From positions 62,001 through 126,000 of the forward strand of contig NZ_JAGGCS010000008.1 in NCBI RefSeq assembly GCF_022884085.1: a stretch of 64,000 nucleotides of DNA, given 5' to 3'. This document shows positions 37,478 through 46,216 of the stretch, piece by piece. Position numbers and translations under genes: made by a program. Position 1 is the first letter of the stretch. The number at the start of each line of letters is the position of its first letter. The notes under the pieces are model-generated. The model did no database searches, was not told where the DNA came from, and saw only the letters and a list, made by a program, of their open reading frames with translations. Source of the stretch: Paenirhizobium cremeum. GTDB taxonomy: Bacteria; Pseudomonadota; Alphaproteobacteria; Rhizobiales; Rhizobiaceae.

Positions 37478-39631
37478 ATGAACATGATACCCCGCAATTC
37501 CGTTTCGATCTTGTACGGCACCCTTGCCGTTAGCGTTTCCGCCCTGGCCCTCAACAGTCACGCTTTTGCGGACGACACCACGACGACAGAACTGGGCGAG
37601 ATCGTTGTCAGAGCCGATACCGGCACGGCGAATTCGAAGTCTTACAAAGCCTCGCGCACGTCAACGGCAACCCGCAGCGATGCATCCGTTCTGGAAATTC
37701 CCCAGGCCGTGACAACGGTCACTTCGCAAGCGATCAAGGACAAGGCGGCGAACGATCTCGACGACGTGTTGTCGGATGTTAGTGGCGTCACGCAGACCAA
37801 CACGATCGCCGGCGCCAATGACGCGATCATCCGTCGGGGTTTCGGCGAAGCCGGAGACGAGTCGATCCTGACCGATGGATTGAATACCGTGCTCCCGCAT
37901 AGCTTCAATGCGACCACGGACTACGTAGAGGTTCTCAAGGGTCCTGCATCCACGCTTTATGGCATTCTCGACCCTGGCGGAATGGTCAATGTCGTGACGA
38001 AAAAGCCGGAAGATGCGTTCTCAGCCGAGGCCTGGTCGACCTTTTCCGCCTATGGTGCCGGTCGCTATTCCAGCAAGGCCGGTTTCGATGTCACAGGACC
38101 GGTCGGCGACACCGGCTTTTCCTATAGGCTGATTGCCGAAGGCGAAGACGGCGACTATTGGCGAAACTTTGGAACGAACAAGAACTGGCTGATATCACCC
38201 TCTCTCAAATGGGAGGGCGACGACACAGAGCTCCTGCTCTCCTATACCCATCAGGACTACCTGAACCCCTACGACCGGGGAACGATCTACGACACTGCGA
38301 ATGGAAGCTTTCTCGATATCAGCCCTCGCCAGCGGCTCGACGAGGCGTGGTCGGAGGTCGATGGCGAAGCTGACCTCTTCAAGGCCTCCCTGACACGTCA
38401 ACTCGGTGGTAACTGGGAATTTTCGCTCAATTATGCCTACAGCAGGAACGACTTTTCCGCCGACCAGACACGTGCGCTGTCCTACAACGCAGCGACAGGC
38501 TTGTTGACTAGGCGCTCGGATGTGCGCGGTTATGACGAAACGACGGAACATGCTGTTCGCGCCGACCTGACCGGCAGCGAGACGCTCTTCGGCCTTGAGC
38601 ACGAATTCCTTTTCGGTTCCGCCCTGCGTTATGAGGAAGTTTCGCGCTCCGAGCTTCAGCGCTGCAACACCCGCGCTTCTCTCGATGTATATGATCCCAC
38701 CTACGGCACGATTTCGCCCTGTGTGTATGACGCTTCGAATTCGGTGCGGGAATACGAATACATGCGCACCCAATCGCTCTATGCGCAGGATCGTATCCAC
38801 CTGACGGAGCAACTCACGGCGGTCGGCGGTATTCGTCTCGAGCACTACGATATCGAGGCGGGAAGCGGAGATACGGTCAACACCGATACAGACGGTTACG
38901 CTTTGGTCCCCAATGCCGGTCTGGTCTGGCAGTTCCATCCCGACATGTCGCTTTATACGAATGTCGCCAAGACCTTCCGGCCGAATAGTTCGATCAACAG
39001 TGCCTATGGCAGCCTCGATCCCGAGGAAGGAATTTCCTATGAAGTCGGCTCTAAGGTCGATTTCACCGATTGGCTGAGCGGCACTCTTGCCCTCTACTAT
39101 TCGGAGAAGAAGAATGTCGCCTATTCCGAGACGACGACCTCTGGCGATACCGTTTACCGCACGGCCGGCCTCGTTCGCTCGAAGGGGATCGAACTGGATC
39201 TTGCAGGACAACTCACCGACGATCTGCAACTGGTGGCAAGTTACGGCTTCACCGATGCGGAAGTGGTCGATGATCCCGATTATGCAGGAAACGCGCTTGC
39301 CAACGTGGCACGCAACACGGCCGCGCTACGTCTTGCCTACGACTATGGCGAGGTATTCGGTGGCGCCGGCAGTTTGCGCTTCGGCGGCGGCATCAGGGCC
39401 GTGGGCAAACGCGCCGGTGATGCCGACAACAGTTTCTATCTGCCGGGTTATGGCGTGGTCGATCTCTTTGCGACCTACACGATCGAGCGGGAACATCCAG
39501 TCGAGATCCAGCTCAGTCTGAATAACATCTTCGACAAGACCTATTATACCTCGTCGATTGGAAATTCGACTTACGGCATCGCCGTTGGCGAACCCTTCAA
39601 CGCTGCCTTGAGCCTGCGGGTGAAGTATTGA
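37478..39631 (+). CDS. TonB-dependent siderophore receptor
   Basis: A 717-residue outer-membrane receptor with a signal peptide ending near AFA-DD, a TonB-box-like ELGEIVVRA segment, a plug domain (PQAVTTVTSQAIKDK, VEVLKGPASTLYG, GGMVNVVTKKP) and a 22-strand barrel ending in the aromatic LSLRVKY. The order of motifs matches the FhuA/FoxA-type ferric-siderophore receptors. The start at 37478 (or 37484) gives the signal peptide; the longer frame to 37244 has no export features. It stands alone, next to the nif island, and could supply iron for nitrogenase, though no direct link is seen. Confidence 0.92.
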   Translation: MNMIPRNSVSILYGTLAVSVSALALNSHAFADDTTTTELGEIVVRADTGTANSKSYKASRTSTATRSDASVLEIPQAVTTVTSQAIKDKAANDLDDVLSDVSGVTQTNTIAGANDAIIRRGFGEAGDESILTDGLNTVLPHSFNATTDYVEVLKGPASTLYGILDPGGMVNVVTKKPEDAFSAEAWSTFSAYGAGRYSSKAGFDVTGPVGDTGFSYRLIAEGEDGDYWRNFGTNKNWLISPSLKWEGDDTELLLSYTHQDYLNPYDRGTIYDTANGSFLDISPRQRLDEAWSEVDGEADLFKASLTRQLGGNWEFSLNYAYSRNDFSADQTRALSYNAATGLLTRRSDVRGYDETTEHAVRADLTGSETLFGLEHEFLFGSALRYEEVSRSELQRCNTRASLDVYDPTYGTISPCVYDASNSVREYEYMRTQSLYAQDRIHLTEQLTAVGGIRLEHYDIEAGSGDTVNTDTDGYALVPNAGLVWQFHPDMSLYTNVAKTFRPNSSINSAYGSLDPEEGISYEVGSKVDFTDWLSGTLALYYSEKKNVAYSETTTSGDTVYRTAGLVRSKGIELDLAGQLTDDLQLVASYGFTDAEVVDDPDYAGNALANVARNTAALRLAYDYGEVFGGAGSLRFGGGIRAVGKRAGDADNSFYLPGYGVVDLFATYTIEREHPVEIQLSLNNIFDKTYYTSSIGNSTYGIAVGEPFNAALSLRVKY

Positions 39632-39637
39632 GCGGAG

Positions 39638-39657
39638 CTCCTGCCATAAGGCAGGAG
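39638..39657 (+). terminator. Hairpin after the TonB-receptor gene
   Basis: CTCCTGCC (39638-39645) and GGCAGGAG (39650-39657) form perfect 8-base arms around ATAA, 7 bases after the stop. No T tract follows. It separates the receptor gene from the nifB control region. Confidence 0.6.
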
Positions 39658-39708
39658 ACTCATCGCCCGGCTTTCTCCGGATAGGGTCTCTTGTCGGTCC
39701 GACATCCG

Positions 39709-39812
39709 TGTCGCGTCCCCGACAAATCGGTTGCGGCATCCGACAATTGTTCTGGCAGTTCTGATGCTGTGAATTGAAATCATTGGGTAAATTGAAATGG
39801 CACGGTGATTGC
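39709..39812 (+). promoter_or_regulatory. NifA site and sigma-54 promoter of nifB
   Basis: The NifA upstream activator site TGTCGCGTCCCCGACA (39709-39724) fits TGT-N10-ACA exactly. The sigma-54 -24/-12 element TGGCACGGTGATTGC (39798-39812) matches TGGCAC-N5-TTGC exactly. They are 74 bases apart, the same distance as in the fixA promoter. A shorter palindrome TGTCGGTCCGACA is at 39692-39704. Confidence 0.9.
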
Positions 39813-39854
39813 TGCTCCTTTCGGCATGGTTCAACCACGTGAAAGGAGATGCCG

Positions 39855-41336
39855 ATGTCAGCCCCGATGATCTCGCTTGATAGTCTCGCTCCCGCCTCAT
39901 CCATGGATGCCATGCTGGCCAAGGCGACATCCGGCGGCTGCTCGTCGTCTTCCTGCGGCTCTTCCGCCAAACCGGAGGACATGGACACCGCTATCTGGGA
40001 AAAGATCAAGGATCATCCCTGTTATTCGGAAGAGGCCCATCACTATTTCGCCCGCATGCATGTCGCCGTTGCGCCCGCCTGCAACATCCAATGCAACTAT
40101 TGCAATCGCAAATACGATTGTGCCAACGAGAGCCGACCCGGTGTCGTCTCCGAGAAACTCACTCCGGACCAAGCCCGCCGCAAGGTGATCGCGGTGGCAA
40201 ACGAGGTGCCGCAGCTTTCCGTCCTCGGAATCGCAGGCCCGGGCGACGCCTGCTACGACTGGCGCAAGACCAAGGCGACTTTCGAGGAGGTGTCGCGCGA
40301 CATTCCCGATATCAAGCTCTGCATCTCGACGAACGGTCTTGCCCTGCCGGATCACGTCGATGAGCTTGTCGAGATGAATGTCGATCATGTGACGATTACC
40401 ATCAACATGGTCGATCCCGAGATCGGCACGAAGATCTATCCTTGGATCTTCTACCGGAACCGCCGTTACACCGGCCTCGAGGCTTCCCGGATCCTGCATG
40501 AGAGGCAGATGCTCGGGCTCGAAATGCTGACCGCCCGCGGCATTCTCACCAAGATCAATTCGGTGATGATTCCCGGCGTCAACGATGAGCACCTGCTGGA
40601 AGTGAACAAATGGGTGAAGGAACGCGGCGCCTTCCTGCACAACGTCATGCCGCTGATCTCGGACCCCGCGCACGGCACCCATTTCGGGCTCACCGGCCAG
40701 CGTGGCCCGAAGGCGATGGAACTGAAAGCCCTGCAGGACAAGCTGGAGGGCGGAGCCAAGCTTATGCGCCACTGCCGCCAGTGTCGTGCCGATGCGGTCG
40801 GGCTTCTGGGCGAGGACCGCGGCCAGGAGTTCACCCTCGATCAGATCCCCGACGAAGTGGCCTATGATCCCGCTCGGCGCGAGACCTATCGCGAAGTGGT
40901 GGCGCGGGAGCGGGGAGACCACGCCGCGGCAAAACAGGCCGCCGTCAATACCGTGAAGGAAACCGAGGCCGCCGGCTCGCTGCTGGTTGCCGTCGCCACA
41001 AAGGGCGGCGGACGTATCAACGAGCATTTCGGCCACGCCCGGGAATTCCAGGTCTATGAAGCATCGCCCAAAGGCATCGTCTTCGTCGGCCATCGCAAGG
41101 TCGAGCAGTATTGCATGGGCGGTTTCGGAGAGGATGCAAGCCTGGACGGGGTGATTGAGGCGCTCGAGGGCATCGATGTGGTGCTTTGCGCTAAGATCGG
41201 CGACTGCCCGAGCGACAGCCTTGCTGCCGCGGGAATCCGCGCCACGGATGCCTATGGATTTGACTACATCGAGGCCGCGATCGGAGCGCTCTATGCCGCG
41301 GAATTCGGGCTGGAGTTGCTGGCCGAGAGTGCCTGA
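39855..41336 (+). CDS. nifB: Nitrogenase cofactor biosynthesis protein NifB
   Basis: A 493-residue radical-SAM enzyme that builds NifB-co, the iron-sulfur-carbide precursor of FeMo-co. The SAM cluster ligands are C76, C80 and C83 in CNIQCNYC; the following NRKYDCANESRPGV and GIAGPGDAC stretches are NifB hallmarks. The last 120 residues form a NifX-like domain (ATKGGGRINEHFGHAREF). The start at 39855 has AAAGGAG with 6-base spacing; the ATG at 39849 directly abuts that site. It is the first gene of a NifA/sigma-54-controlled transcript. Confidence 0.97.
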   Translation: MSAPMISLDSLAPASSMDAMLAKATSGGCSSSSCGSSAKPEDMDTAIWEKIKDHPCYSEEAHHYFARMHVAVAPACNIQCNYCNRKYDCANESRPGVVSEKLTPDQARRKVIAVANEVPQLSVLGIAGPGDACYDWRKTKATFEEVSRDIPDIKLCISTNGLALPDHVDELVEMNVDHVTITINMVDPEIGTKIYPWIFYRNRRYTGLEASRILHERQMLGLEMLTARGILTKINSVMIPGVNDEHLLEVNKWVKERGAFLHNVMPLISDPAHGTHFGLTGQRGPKAMELKALQDKLEGGAKLMRHCRQCRADAVGLLGEDRGQEFTLDQIPDEVAYDPARRETYREVVARERGDHAAAKQAAVNTVKETEAAGSLLVAVATKGGGRINEHFGHAREFQVYEASPKGIVFVGHRKVEQYCMGGFGEDASLDGVIEALEGIDVVLCAKIGDCPSDSLAAAGIRATDAYGFDYIEAAIGALYAAEFGLELLAESA

Positions 41337-41378
41337 TGCACCGGTTCCCTGACTGAAGCTGCCGAAAGGAGATGGAAA

Positions 41379-41573
41379 ATGGCTTTCAAGATTATCGCTT
41401 CGCAATGCACCCAGTGTTCCGCCTGTGAGTTCGAATGCCCGACCGGGGCGATCAAATTCAAGGGGGAGACCTATGTCATCGATCCGAACAAATGCACCGA
41501 ATGCGAGGGTTACTTCGATACGCAGCAATGTGCGGCTGTCTGTCCGGTGCCGAAAACTTGCGTTCCCGCCTGA
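41379..41573 (+). CDS. fdxN: 2[4Fe-4S] ferredoxin FdxN
   Basis: A 64-residue bacterial-type ferredoxin with cysteine groups [11 protein letters not shown] near the N-terminus and CTECEGYF...[11 protein letters not shown] later, typical of the FdxN downstream of nifB. It is thought to deliver electrons for NifB-co synthesis or to nitrogenase. The ATG follows GAAAGGAGATGGAAA. A 10-base-pair stem-loop overlaps its stop codon. Confidence 0.95.
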   Translation: MAFKIIASQCTQCSACEFECPTGAIKFKGETYVIDPNKCTECEGYFDTQQCAAVCPVPKTCVPA

Positions 41574-41590
41574 TTCCATCCAGGCGGGAA
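41563..41590 (+). terminator. Strong stem-loop over the fdxN stop codon
   Basis: TTCCCGCCTG (41563-41572) and CAGGCGGGAA (41581-41590) are perfect 10-base arms with an 8-base loop; the fdxN TGA is at 41571-41573. A second hairpin AGCCGG/CCGGCT is at 41633-41657. Without a T tract this is likely an attenuator or mRNA-processing boundary between nifB-fdxN and the following genes. Confidence 0.6.
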
Positions 41591-41715
41591 ACACCCGGCT
41601 GCCGCTCTCGGACCTTGAATCCTTGTGGGGGTAGCCGGGCTCGTCTTTCGGCCGGCTGACTACCGGCATCCCCGGTGACGTCGATGCAAAGCGACGGCGG
41701 ATGTGAGGAGATGGC

Positions 41716-42501
41716 ATGAGCGCAGACAGCAGAGGCTCGAGGCATAGGGACGATGAAATGCCGCCGGCTGTCGATTGGCTTGGCAATCCCGTTTCCTGCG
41801 CGGACTGTCCGCACGAGGAAAATCGTGTCTCGGGTCTCTGCGATCTCGGACGGGCCTGTGTTCGCGACCTGCGCGCGCGCCGGATCGACCGGTTCTTTTC
41901 GCTCAATCCGGCGCTTGCCGACAACTATCTCGATCATCCGTTCTTCGAGGTGCGCAGCATCGCCGCCCGTTACGCAACGCCGTTCAGATTGCTGCCGCTT
42001 TTGTTCGATGTCGAGCCGGATGTGCGGGCCATGGCGCTGAGCCGACTGCCGGCGGCGCGTGTACTTGCACTGCGGTCCGATCCCGATCGCCGGGTAAGGA
42101 TCGCCCTTGCCCGCAAGCTTGCCGGAGAGGATCTGCTGCCCCTGCTGCGCGATCCCGACTACCAGGTGAGGTTGACTGCGGCGCGATCCGCCACCGAAGC
42201 ATTGCTGGTCGGGCTGCTTGACGATCCCGAACCGGATATCCGGCGCGAGGCGGCACGGCGGGTTCCGCTCACCCATCTGCCGGCGATGATCGCCGATCCG
42301 GAGCCGCTGGTACGGATCGAGGTCGCCCGCAGGCTGGAGCCGGCGCGGCTGCATCTTCTAGCCGGCGATCCGGATTTTCGCGTGCGCTATGTGATCGTCG
42401 AACGCATTGCCCTCGATGAACTCGGTCCGTTTCTGAACGATGGCGACGAGGCGGTTCGGGAACTGGCGCGAGACAGGGCGACACTGGAACACAAGGAGTA
42501 A
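41716..42501 (+). CDS. Leucine-rich-repeat-variant (LRV) [4Fe-4S] protein
   Basis: A 261-residue protein with an N-terminal Fe-S motif, C28-X2-C31-X10-C42-X5-C48, followed from about residue 60 by a chain of 20-25-residue helical repeats (units such as RSIAARYATPFRLLPLLF and RRVRIALARKLAGEDLL). This is the layout of the LRV protein from Azotobacter vinelandii, whose gene is also nif-linked. Its biochemical role is not established; a redox-sensing or docking function is inference. It lies in the nifB transcript before nifZ. Confidence 0.88.
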   Translation: MSADSRGSRHRDDEMPPAVDWLGNPVSCADCPHEENRVSGLCDLGRACVRDLRARRIDRFFSLNPALADNYLDHPFFEVRSIAARYATPFRLLPLLFDVEPDVRAMALSRLPAARVLALRSDPDRRVRIALARKLAGEDLLPLLRDPDYQVRLTAARSATEALLVGLLDDPEPDIRREAARRVPLTHLPAMIADPEPLVRIEVARRLEPARLHLLAGDPDFRVRYVIVERIALDELGPFLNDGDEAVRELARDRATLEHKE

Positions 42502-42507
42502 CCCGGC

Positions 42508-42819
42508 ATGGGGCTTGGACGAGAACAGGAAGTCGAAATCCGCAAACCGCCGGTCTTTCGGCCCGGCGAGCATGTTAGGGCGACACGGCATGTCAGGAAC
42601 GACGGCACCTATCCCGGCAAGGAAATAGGGGAAAACCTCGTACGCAAGGGGGATGTCGGCTATGTGCGCGACATCGGCACCTTCCTGCAGCAGTTCTACA
42701 TCTACTCGGTCGAATGGGTCGGCCGGGGCACGCTGGTCGGCATGCGGGCGCGGGAACTCGCCAGTCTCGACCGGCCCGACGCGGCAGATGCCGCCGATAC
42801 GCAGGGAAGCGAACGATGA
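42508..42819 (+). CDS. nifZ: Nitrogenase accessory protein NifZ
   Basis: A 103-residue soluble protein with the NifZ core PGEHVRATRHVRNDGTYPG, then RKGDVGYVRDIGTFLQ. NifZ helps assemble the second P-cluster of NifDK. It begins 6 bases after the LRV gene and overlaps nifT by four bases (ATGA), so translation is coupled. Confidence 0.93.
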   Translation: MGLGREQEVEIRKPPVFRPGEHVRATRHVRNDGTYPGKEIGENLVRKGDVGYVRDIGTFLQQFYIYSVEWVGRGTLVGMRARELASLDRPDAADAADTQGSER

Positions 42820-43028
42820 AGGTCATGATCCGCAAGTCCGAGCGCGGTTTTTCCGCCTATGTGCCGAAGAAGGATCTCGAGGAGCCGATCGTCGGTTCCG
42901 AAACACAGGAACTCTGGGGCGGCGTGGTCACGCTCAAGAACGGCTGGCGCCTCGATCTGCCGGCGATGCCGGCGGATACGCGACTGCCGATCACCGTCGA
43001 GGCCCGCAAGCTCGCAGACGACGAATAG
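42816..43028 (+). CDS. nifT: Nitrogen fixation protein NifT/FixU
   Basis: A 70-residue protein recognisable by MKVMIRKSERGFSAYVPKKD and the WGGVVTLKNGWRLDLP segment. NifT is widely conserved in nif clusters but its function is unknown and it is often dispensable. The start is set by the ATGA overlap with nifZ; longer open frames upstream read through nifZ. Confidence 0.92.
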   Translation: MKVMIRKSERGFSAYVPKKDLEEPIVGSETQELWGGVVTLKNGWRLDLPAMPADTRLPITVEARKLADDE

Positions 43029-43071
43029 GACAACCGACGAACGACCCACCGGGACCGGAAGGAATGAGGCC

Positions 43072-44001
43072 ATGAACGCGATACTACACAAGGATTTCCT
43101 GTTCTGCGTCAGCGGCGACGAGGCAAGAAGCACCCTTCTCGATGTCAGGGCCGGATTGGAGAAGGGTGCGATCGCTCCCTATCTCGGGCCGGGCCTCGTT
43201 GCGCTTGCAGCCAGCGAGGCATCCGTGCCCGCTTCACCCGAGGCCGTTGCGGCGGCTCTCAACACCAAAGCGCCGGCACCGTCGCGCATCCGCACGAATA
43301 TGTGGGGAGTAGCCCAGTATATCGAACAACGACGTCACAGGAATACGCTCAAGGCGTGGATGGCCGAAATCTTCGCTGCCGAGCCGAGGCCGTTGGCGCT
43401 GCATCGCTGGCTGGCGACCCTCTCACTGCCGCTCATCGTCGACAGCTGGTATGACGGAGCCATGCGTGCGGCGCTGAAGGAAAGCGGCCGGCAGGACTTC
43501 ATCAGCGTCCAGGGAATAACCCGGGCCGGGGAGGTTCGCGACATATGGAGCCGGGTCTATTTCGCAGATGATACACCTGCCGGGGACGCTTCCGTCCCGC
43601 AGGCCGATACAGTCCTCTATGAGCCTCACGGCAGCGCACGCCCGGCCGGCAATTTTCTGGTGGCCGATTCCGACTACGTTGAAGTTCTGACTGAGATCGA
43701 CATTCAGACGCCGATTCCCGACAGCGTCAAGGAGAGGCGCGGGAACCTTGGTTTCGTGTTTCTCGGCTGCCGGTTCCACGACCAGATGTTGCGCACCTAT
43801 GCCCGGCAGATCATCAAGCGTTCGAAGGGGCCGTATTATGCAGTCATGGACGGGGTGGCCCTGAGCAGAAACGAACGTCGCTTCCTTGCCGAAAACGGTA
43901 TCACCCTGATCGACATGCCACTCTCCGATGCGGCTGCGGTACTTGCAGGAGAAGAAGATGCACCCGGGTTGGCGCCCGGAGTACCGGTCAAAACTTCTTG
44001 A
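43072..44001 (+). CDS. SIR2-like domain protein of the nif island
   Basis: A 309-residue cytoplasmic protein that fits the SIR2_2-type NAD-binding fold: the glycine loop PYLGPGL (GPG 39-41), an IVDSWYDGAMRAAL segment where family members usually have a TTNYD core, a conserved histidine H186 in YEPHGS followed by DSDYVEVL, and FLGCRFHDQMLR (about 230-241). Proteins of this fold cleave or bind NAD, and some act in phage defence. Here it is last in the nifB transcript, with a good ribosome site (GGAAGGAATGAGG), and its 3' end overlaps that of nifA on the other strand by 14 bases. A role tied to nitrogen fixation is likely but unproven. Confidence 0.8.
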   Translation: MNAILHKDFLFCVSGDEARSTLLDVRAGLEKGAIAPYLGPGLVALAASEASVPASPEAVAAALNTKAPAPSRIRTNMWGVAQYIEQRRHRNTLKAWMAEIFAAEPRPLALHRWLATLSLPLIVDSWYDGAMRAALKESGRQDFISVQGITRAGEVRDIWSRVYFADDTPAGDASVPQADTVLYEPHGSARPAGNFLVADSDYVEVLTEIDIQTPIPDSVKERRGNLGFVFLGCRFHDQMLRTYARQIIKRSKGPYYAVMDGVALSRNERRFLAENGITLIDMPLSDAAAVLAGEEDAPGLAPGVPVKTS

Positions 44002-45724
44002 CCGGTATGTCGTGGCGCCGCAGGGCGTAACCTACCTGGCGCGGGGTAAGGCCGAGAATGCGGGCGGCCTTCGCCTGCACCCATCCGGAACGCTCCATCG
44101 CTTCGACCAGACGTTCGCGTTCGGTGAGGCGGCTGCCATTGGCGGGACAGGCGGGATCGGCCGGATTGCATGGGTTTCCGCCAGGCATGATGGCCGTTTC
44201 CCGTGACTTCGAGGAGGGTGCCGGAACGCCAGCCGGCAAAATATGGCCACTGGCGAGCATGTCGATATCGTTGTGCTGGACCTTGCCGTTGCCCTTCCAT
44301 AGAAGGGCGGACAGACACTGCCCGCTGCTGCAGGCGAAGTCGTTTGGGCCGATGACCTCCGAACGGGTGAGTGTCGCGGTGCGCTGCACGCAGTTTTCCA
44401 GTTCGCGGACATTGCCGGGAAAATAACAGCGGGAAATCAGATCGAGCGAGGTCCGGCTGAAACTCAGGCGCCGGCTGTTCTGGCGGTTGAAGCGTTCCAG
44501 GAACGCTTCGGCCAGCCGCGGAATGTCGCCCGGCCGTTCCCGAAGAGGCGGCAGTGCAACCGGCACGACACTGATCCGGTAGTAGAGGTCGGCGCGGAAT
44601 TCCCCCTTGCGTACGGCGTCCTCCAGATCCCGGTTTGTCGCACAGATCAGCCGTACGTCCACTTTCAGCGTCTTGTTGCCGCCGACACGCTCGAATTCCC
44701 CCTCCTGCAGAACCCGCAGCAGCTTGGCCTGGAAGGCGGGAGAAATCTCACCGATCTCGTCCAGCAGCAGCGTGCCGCCATGGGCCAGCTCAAAACGGCC
44801 GGCACGCTGGTTCGTTGCGCCGGTGAAGGCGCCTTTTTCATGCCCGAAAAGTTCGGATTCGAGTACGGTTTCAGGAAGGGCGGCACAGTTGAGTTTGACG
44901 AAAGGCTTGTCGTGGCGAGGCGAAAGTTCGTGAATGGTTTGGGCGAACAACTCCTTGCCCGTGCCGCTTTCCCCACGCAGCAGCACTGTAGAATTGGTTT
45001 TGGCGACGATGTTGATGATGTCGAGAACGCTCTTCACCGAGGGGCTTTCGCCGACGATGCGACTGGTCTTGCCGGCTGCCCGGCGGGGACGTGCCTCGGC
45101 ATTGCCGTCGAAGGATTTTTCCAGCCGCCGCTTTTCATCGATCAGGCGTTGTCGGTCCTCGCTCAAAATGCGGTGGAGACGGATGGTCTGGCCGGCAAGG
45201 TTGGCGACCATGGTCAGGAAACGCATGTCGTCGTCGAGTGTGAAATCGGCGCCTTCCTTACGGGTCCTGTCGATCGACAGCGTACCGAGCACCGTGTGGT
45301 TGGCCTTGACCGGGATGCCGATGAAGCAGACACCCGGCTCACTTCCGGGAAAGAGCTGCGAGCGGCCCGTATCGGGAATGACCAGCGGCGTCGCCGTTGC
45401 CACGATCTGGTCGATGACCGTTTGCGGGATCGGCATGAAATGGTCTTCGCCGGGCTTGTGGCAATAGCCGGCAGTGGCGACGATCTCCGGCAGGCCGTCG
45501 TCATCAAGCACGATCAGCGCGCCCTGGCGCATCTGCAGGAAAGAAGAGAGAATGTTCACGACATTGGCGAGCGTGATCTCGAGACGTGCCGGTTCCGCAA
45601 GCACCTTGGAGATCTCGTAAATGCCACTGAGGGAAACAGTTGCGCGCCGGCTCGACTTGACGGCGTCGTCGGAAAGAGCCTTTTCCCTGCCCGGCGGACT
45701 GACATGCTCGACGTAACGGTTCAT
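43988..45724 (-). CDS. nifA: Nif-specific transcriptional activator NifA
   Basis: A 578-residue sigma-54 activator: GAF domain (about 45-185), AAA+ domain with Walker A GESGTGKE (251-258) and the sigma-54 loop GAFTGA (299-304), and a C-terminal Fis-type helix-turn-helix (about 545-570). Cysteines C433, C445, C465 and C470 give C-X11-C-X19-C-X4-C, the metal/oxygen-sensing pattern of rhizobial NifA, so activity should be lost in air without a separate NifL. It follows fixX on the same strand after 150 bases and meets the SIR2 gene tail to tail. Confidence 0.97.
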   Translation of the reverse strand: MNRYVEHVSPPGREKALSDDAVKSSRRATVSLSGIYEISKVLAEPARLEITLANVVNILSSFLQMRQGALIVLDDDGLPEIVATAGYCHKPGEDHFMPIPQTVIDQIVATATPLVIPDTGRSQLFPGSEPGVCFIGIPVKANHTVLGTLSIDRTRKEGADFTLDDDMRFLTMVANLAGQTIRLHRILSEDRQRLIDEKRRLEKSFDGNAEARPRRAAGKTSRIVGESPSVKSVLDIINIVAKTNSTVLLRGESGTGKELFAQTIHELSPRHDKPFVKLNCAALPETVLESELFGHEKGAFTGATNQRAGRFELAHGGTLLLDEIGEISPAFQAKLLRVLQEGEFERVGGNKTLKVDVRLICATNRDLEDAVRKGEFRADLYYRISVVPVALPPLRERPGDIPRLAEAFLERFNRQNSRRLSFSRTSLDLISRCYFPGNVRELENCVQRTATLTRSEVIGPNDFACSSGQCLSALLWKGNGKVQHNDIDMLASGHILPAGVPAPSSKSRETAIMPGGNPCNPADPACPANGSRLTERERLVEAMERSGWVQAKAARILGLTPRQVGYALRRHDIPVKKF

Positions 45725-45787
45725 CCGAAGACCTCTTGGACTATCCCATACTGGACCGTTCCAAGGGCAACCTCCCCAAACCGAATT

Positions 45788-45832
45788 TTGTTATATGACA
45801 AAGCAGAGTACGCCTATACCATCGGTTGTCAA
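45788..45832 (-). promoter_or_regulatory. Candidate nifA promoter with FNR-family-like box
   Basis: Read on the minus strand, TTGACA (45832-45827) and TACTCT (45810-45805) form a 16-base-spaced weak housekeeping-type promoter. Directly downstream lies TTGTCATATAACAA (45801-45788), which fits the FNR/FixK-family frame TTG-N8-CAA but differs from the FNR consensus. It would let nifA be expressed apart from fixABCX. Confidence 0.4.
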
Positions 45833-45874
45833 TTCGATTCAGGCCGGAGCCCGTTTCAGCAAAACCTACGGAAG

Positions 45875-46174
45875 TCATCCGAACTTGAAGAGCACGCCGT
45901 AGCCGCCTCTCGGATAGTTCCATTCAATCTCGCCGGACGGTTCGCAAAGCACTCGGCAGGTGCCGCATTCCATGCAGCCGTCAGCGGTAATCTCCACCTG
46001 GCCCTTGTCGTTCTGCTCGTAGCATTTCGCAGGGCAGATCCTTGTCAGCGCGAGAAGATTGGGGCTCGGCGTTTCGTGCGGTCGCACCGTGATGTGCGGA
46101 CGGCCAACGTCCACGAGGTAGCGGTTCTGGAAAAGCTTGTCCTCGACCCGGACATTCTTGACGGCAATGGTCAT
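45875..46174 (-). CDS. fixX: Ferredoxin-like protein FixX
   Basis: A 99-residue [4Fe-4S] protein with [15 protein letters not shown] and the upstream [10 protein letters not shown] segment, as in FixX and the Fe-S domain of ETF-quinone oxidoreductase. It forms the FixABCX complex with FixC and the FixA/FixB flavoproteins, which bifurcates electrons from NADH to quinone and to the low-potential donor of nitrogenase. It is the last fix gene, 150 bases before nifA. Confidence 0.95.
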   Translation of the reverse strand: MTIAVKNVRVEDKLFQNRYLVDVGRPHITVRPHETPSPNLLALTRICPAKCYEQNDKGQVEITADGCMECGTCRVLCEPSGEIEWNYPRGGYGVLFKFG

Positions 46175-46216
46175 TTCGGAACTCCTCGTTCTATAGGTTG
46201 GGTTTTGGAGCCTGCA

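Noticed and set aside
39692-39704. Second NifA site TGTCGGTCCGACA before nifB
   Set aside because: The spacing between TGT and ACA is 7, not 10; it is a palindrome but not a standard NifA site.
39897-41924. 675-codon open frame antisense to nifB
   Set aside because: It lies opposite nifB and fdxN, whose protein motifs are unambiguous. High GC content leaves long antisense frames open; the translation has no recognisable domain.
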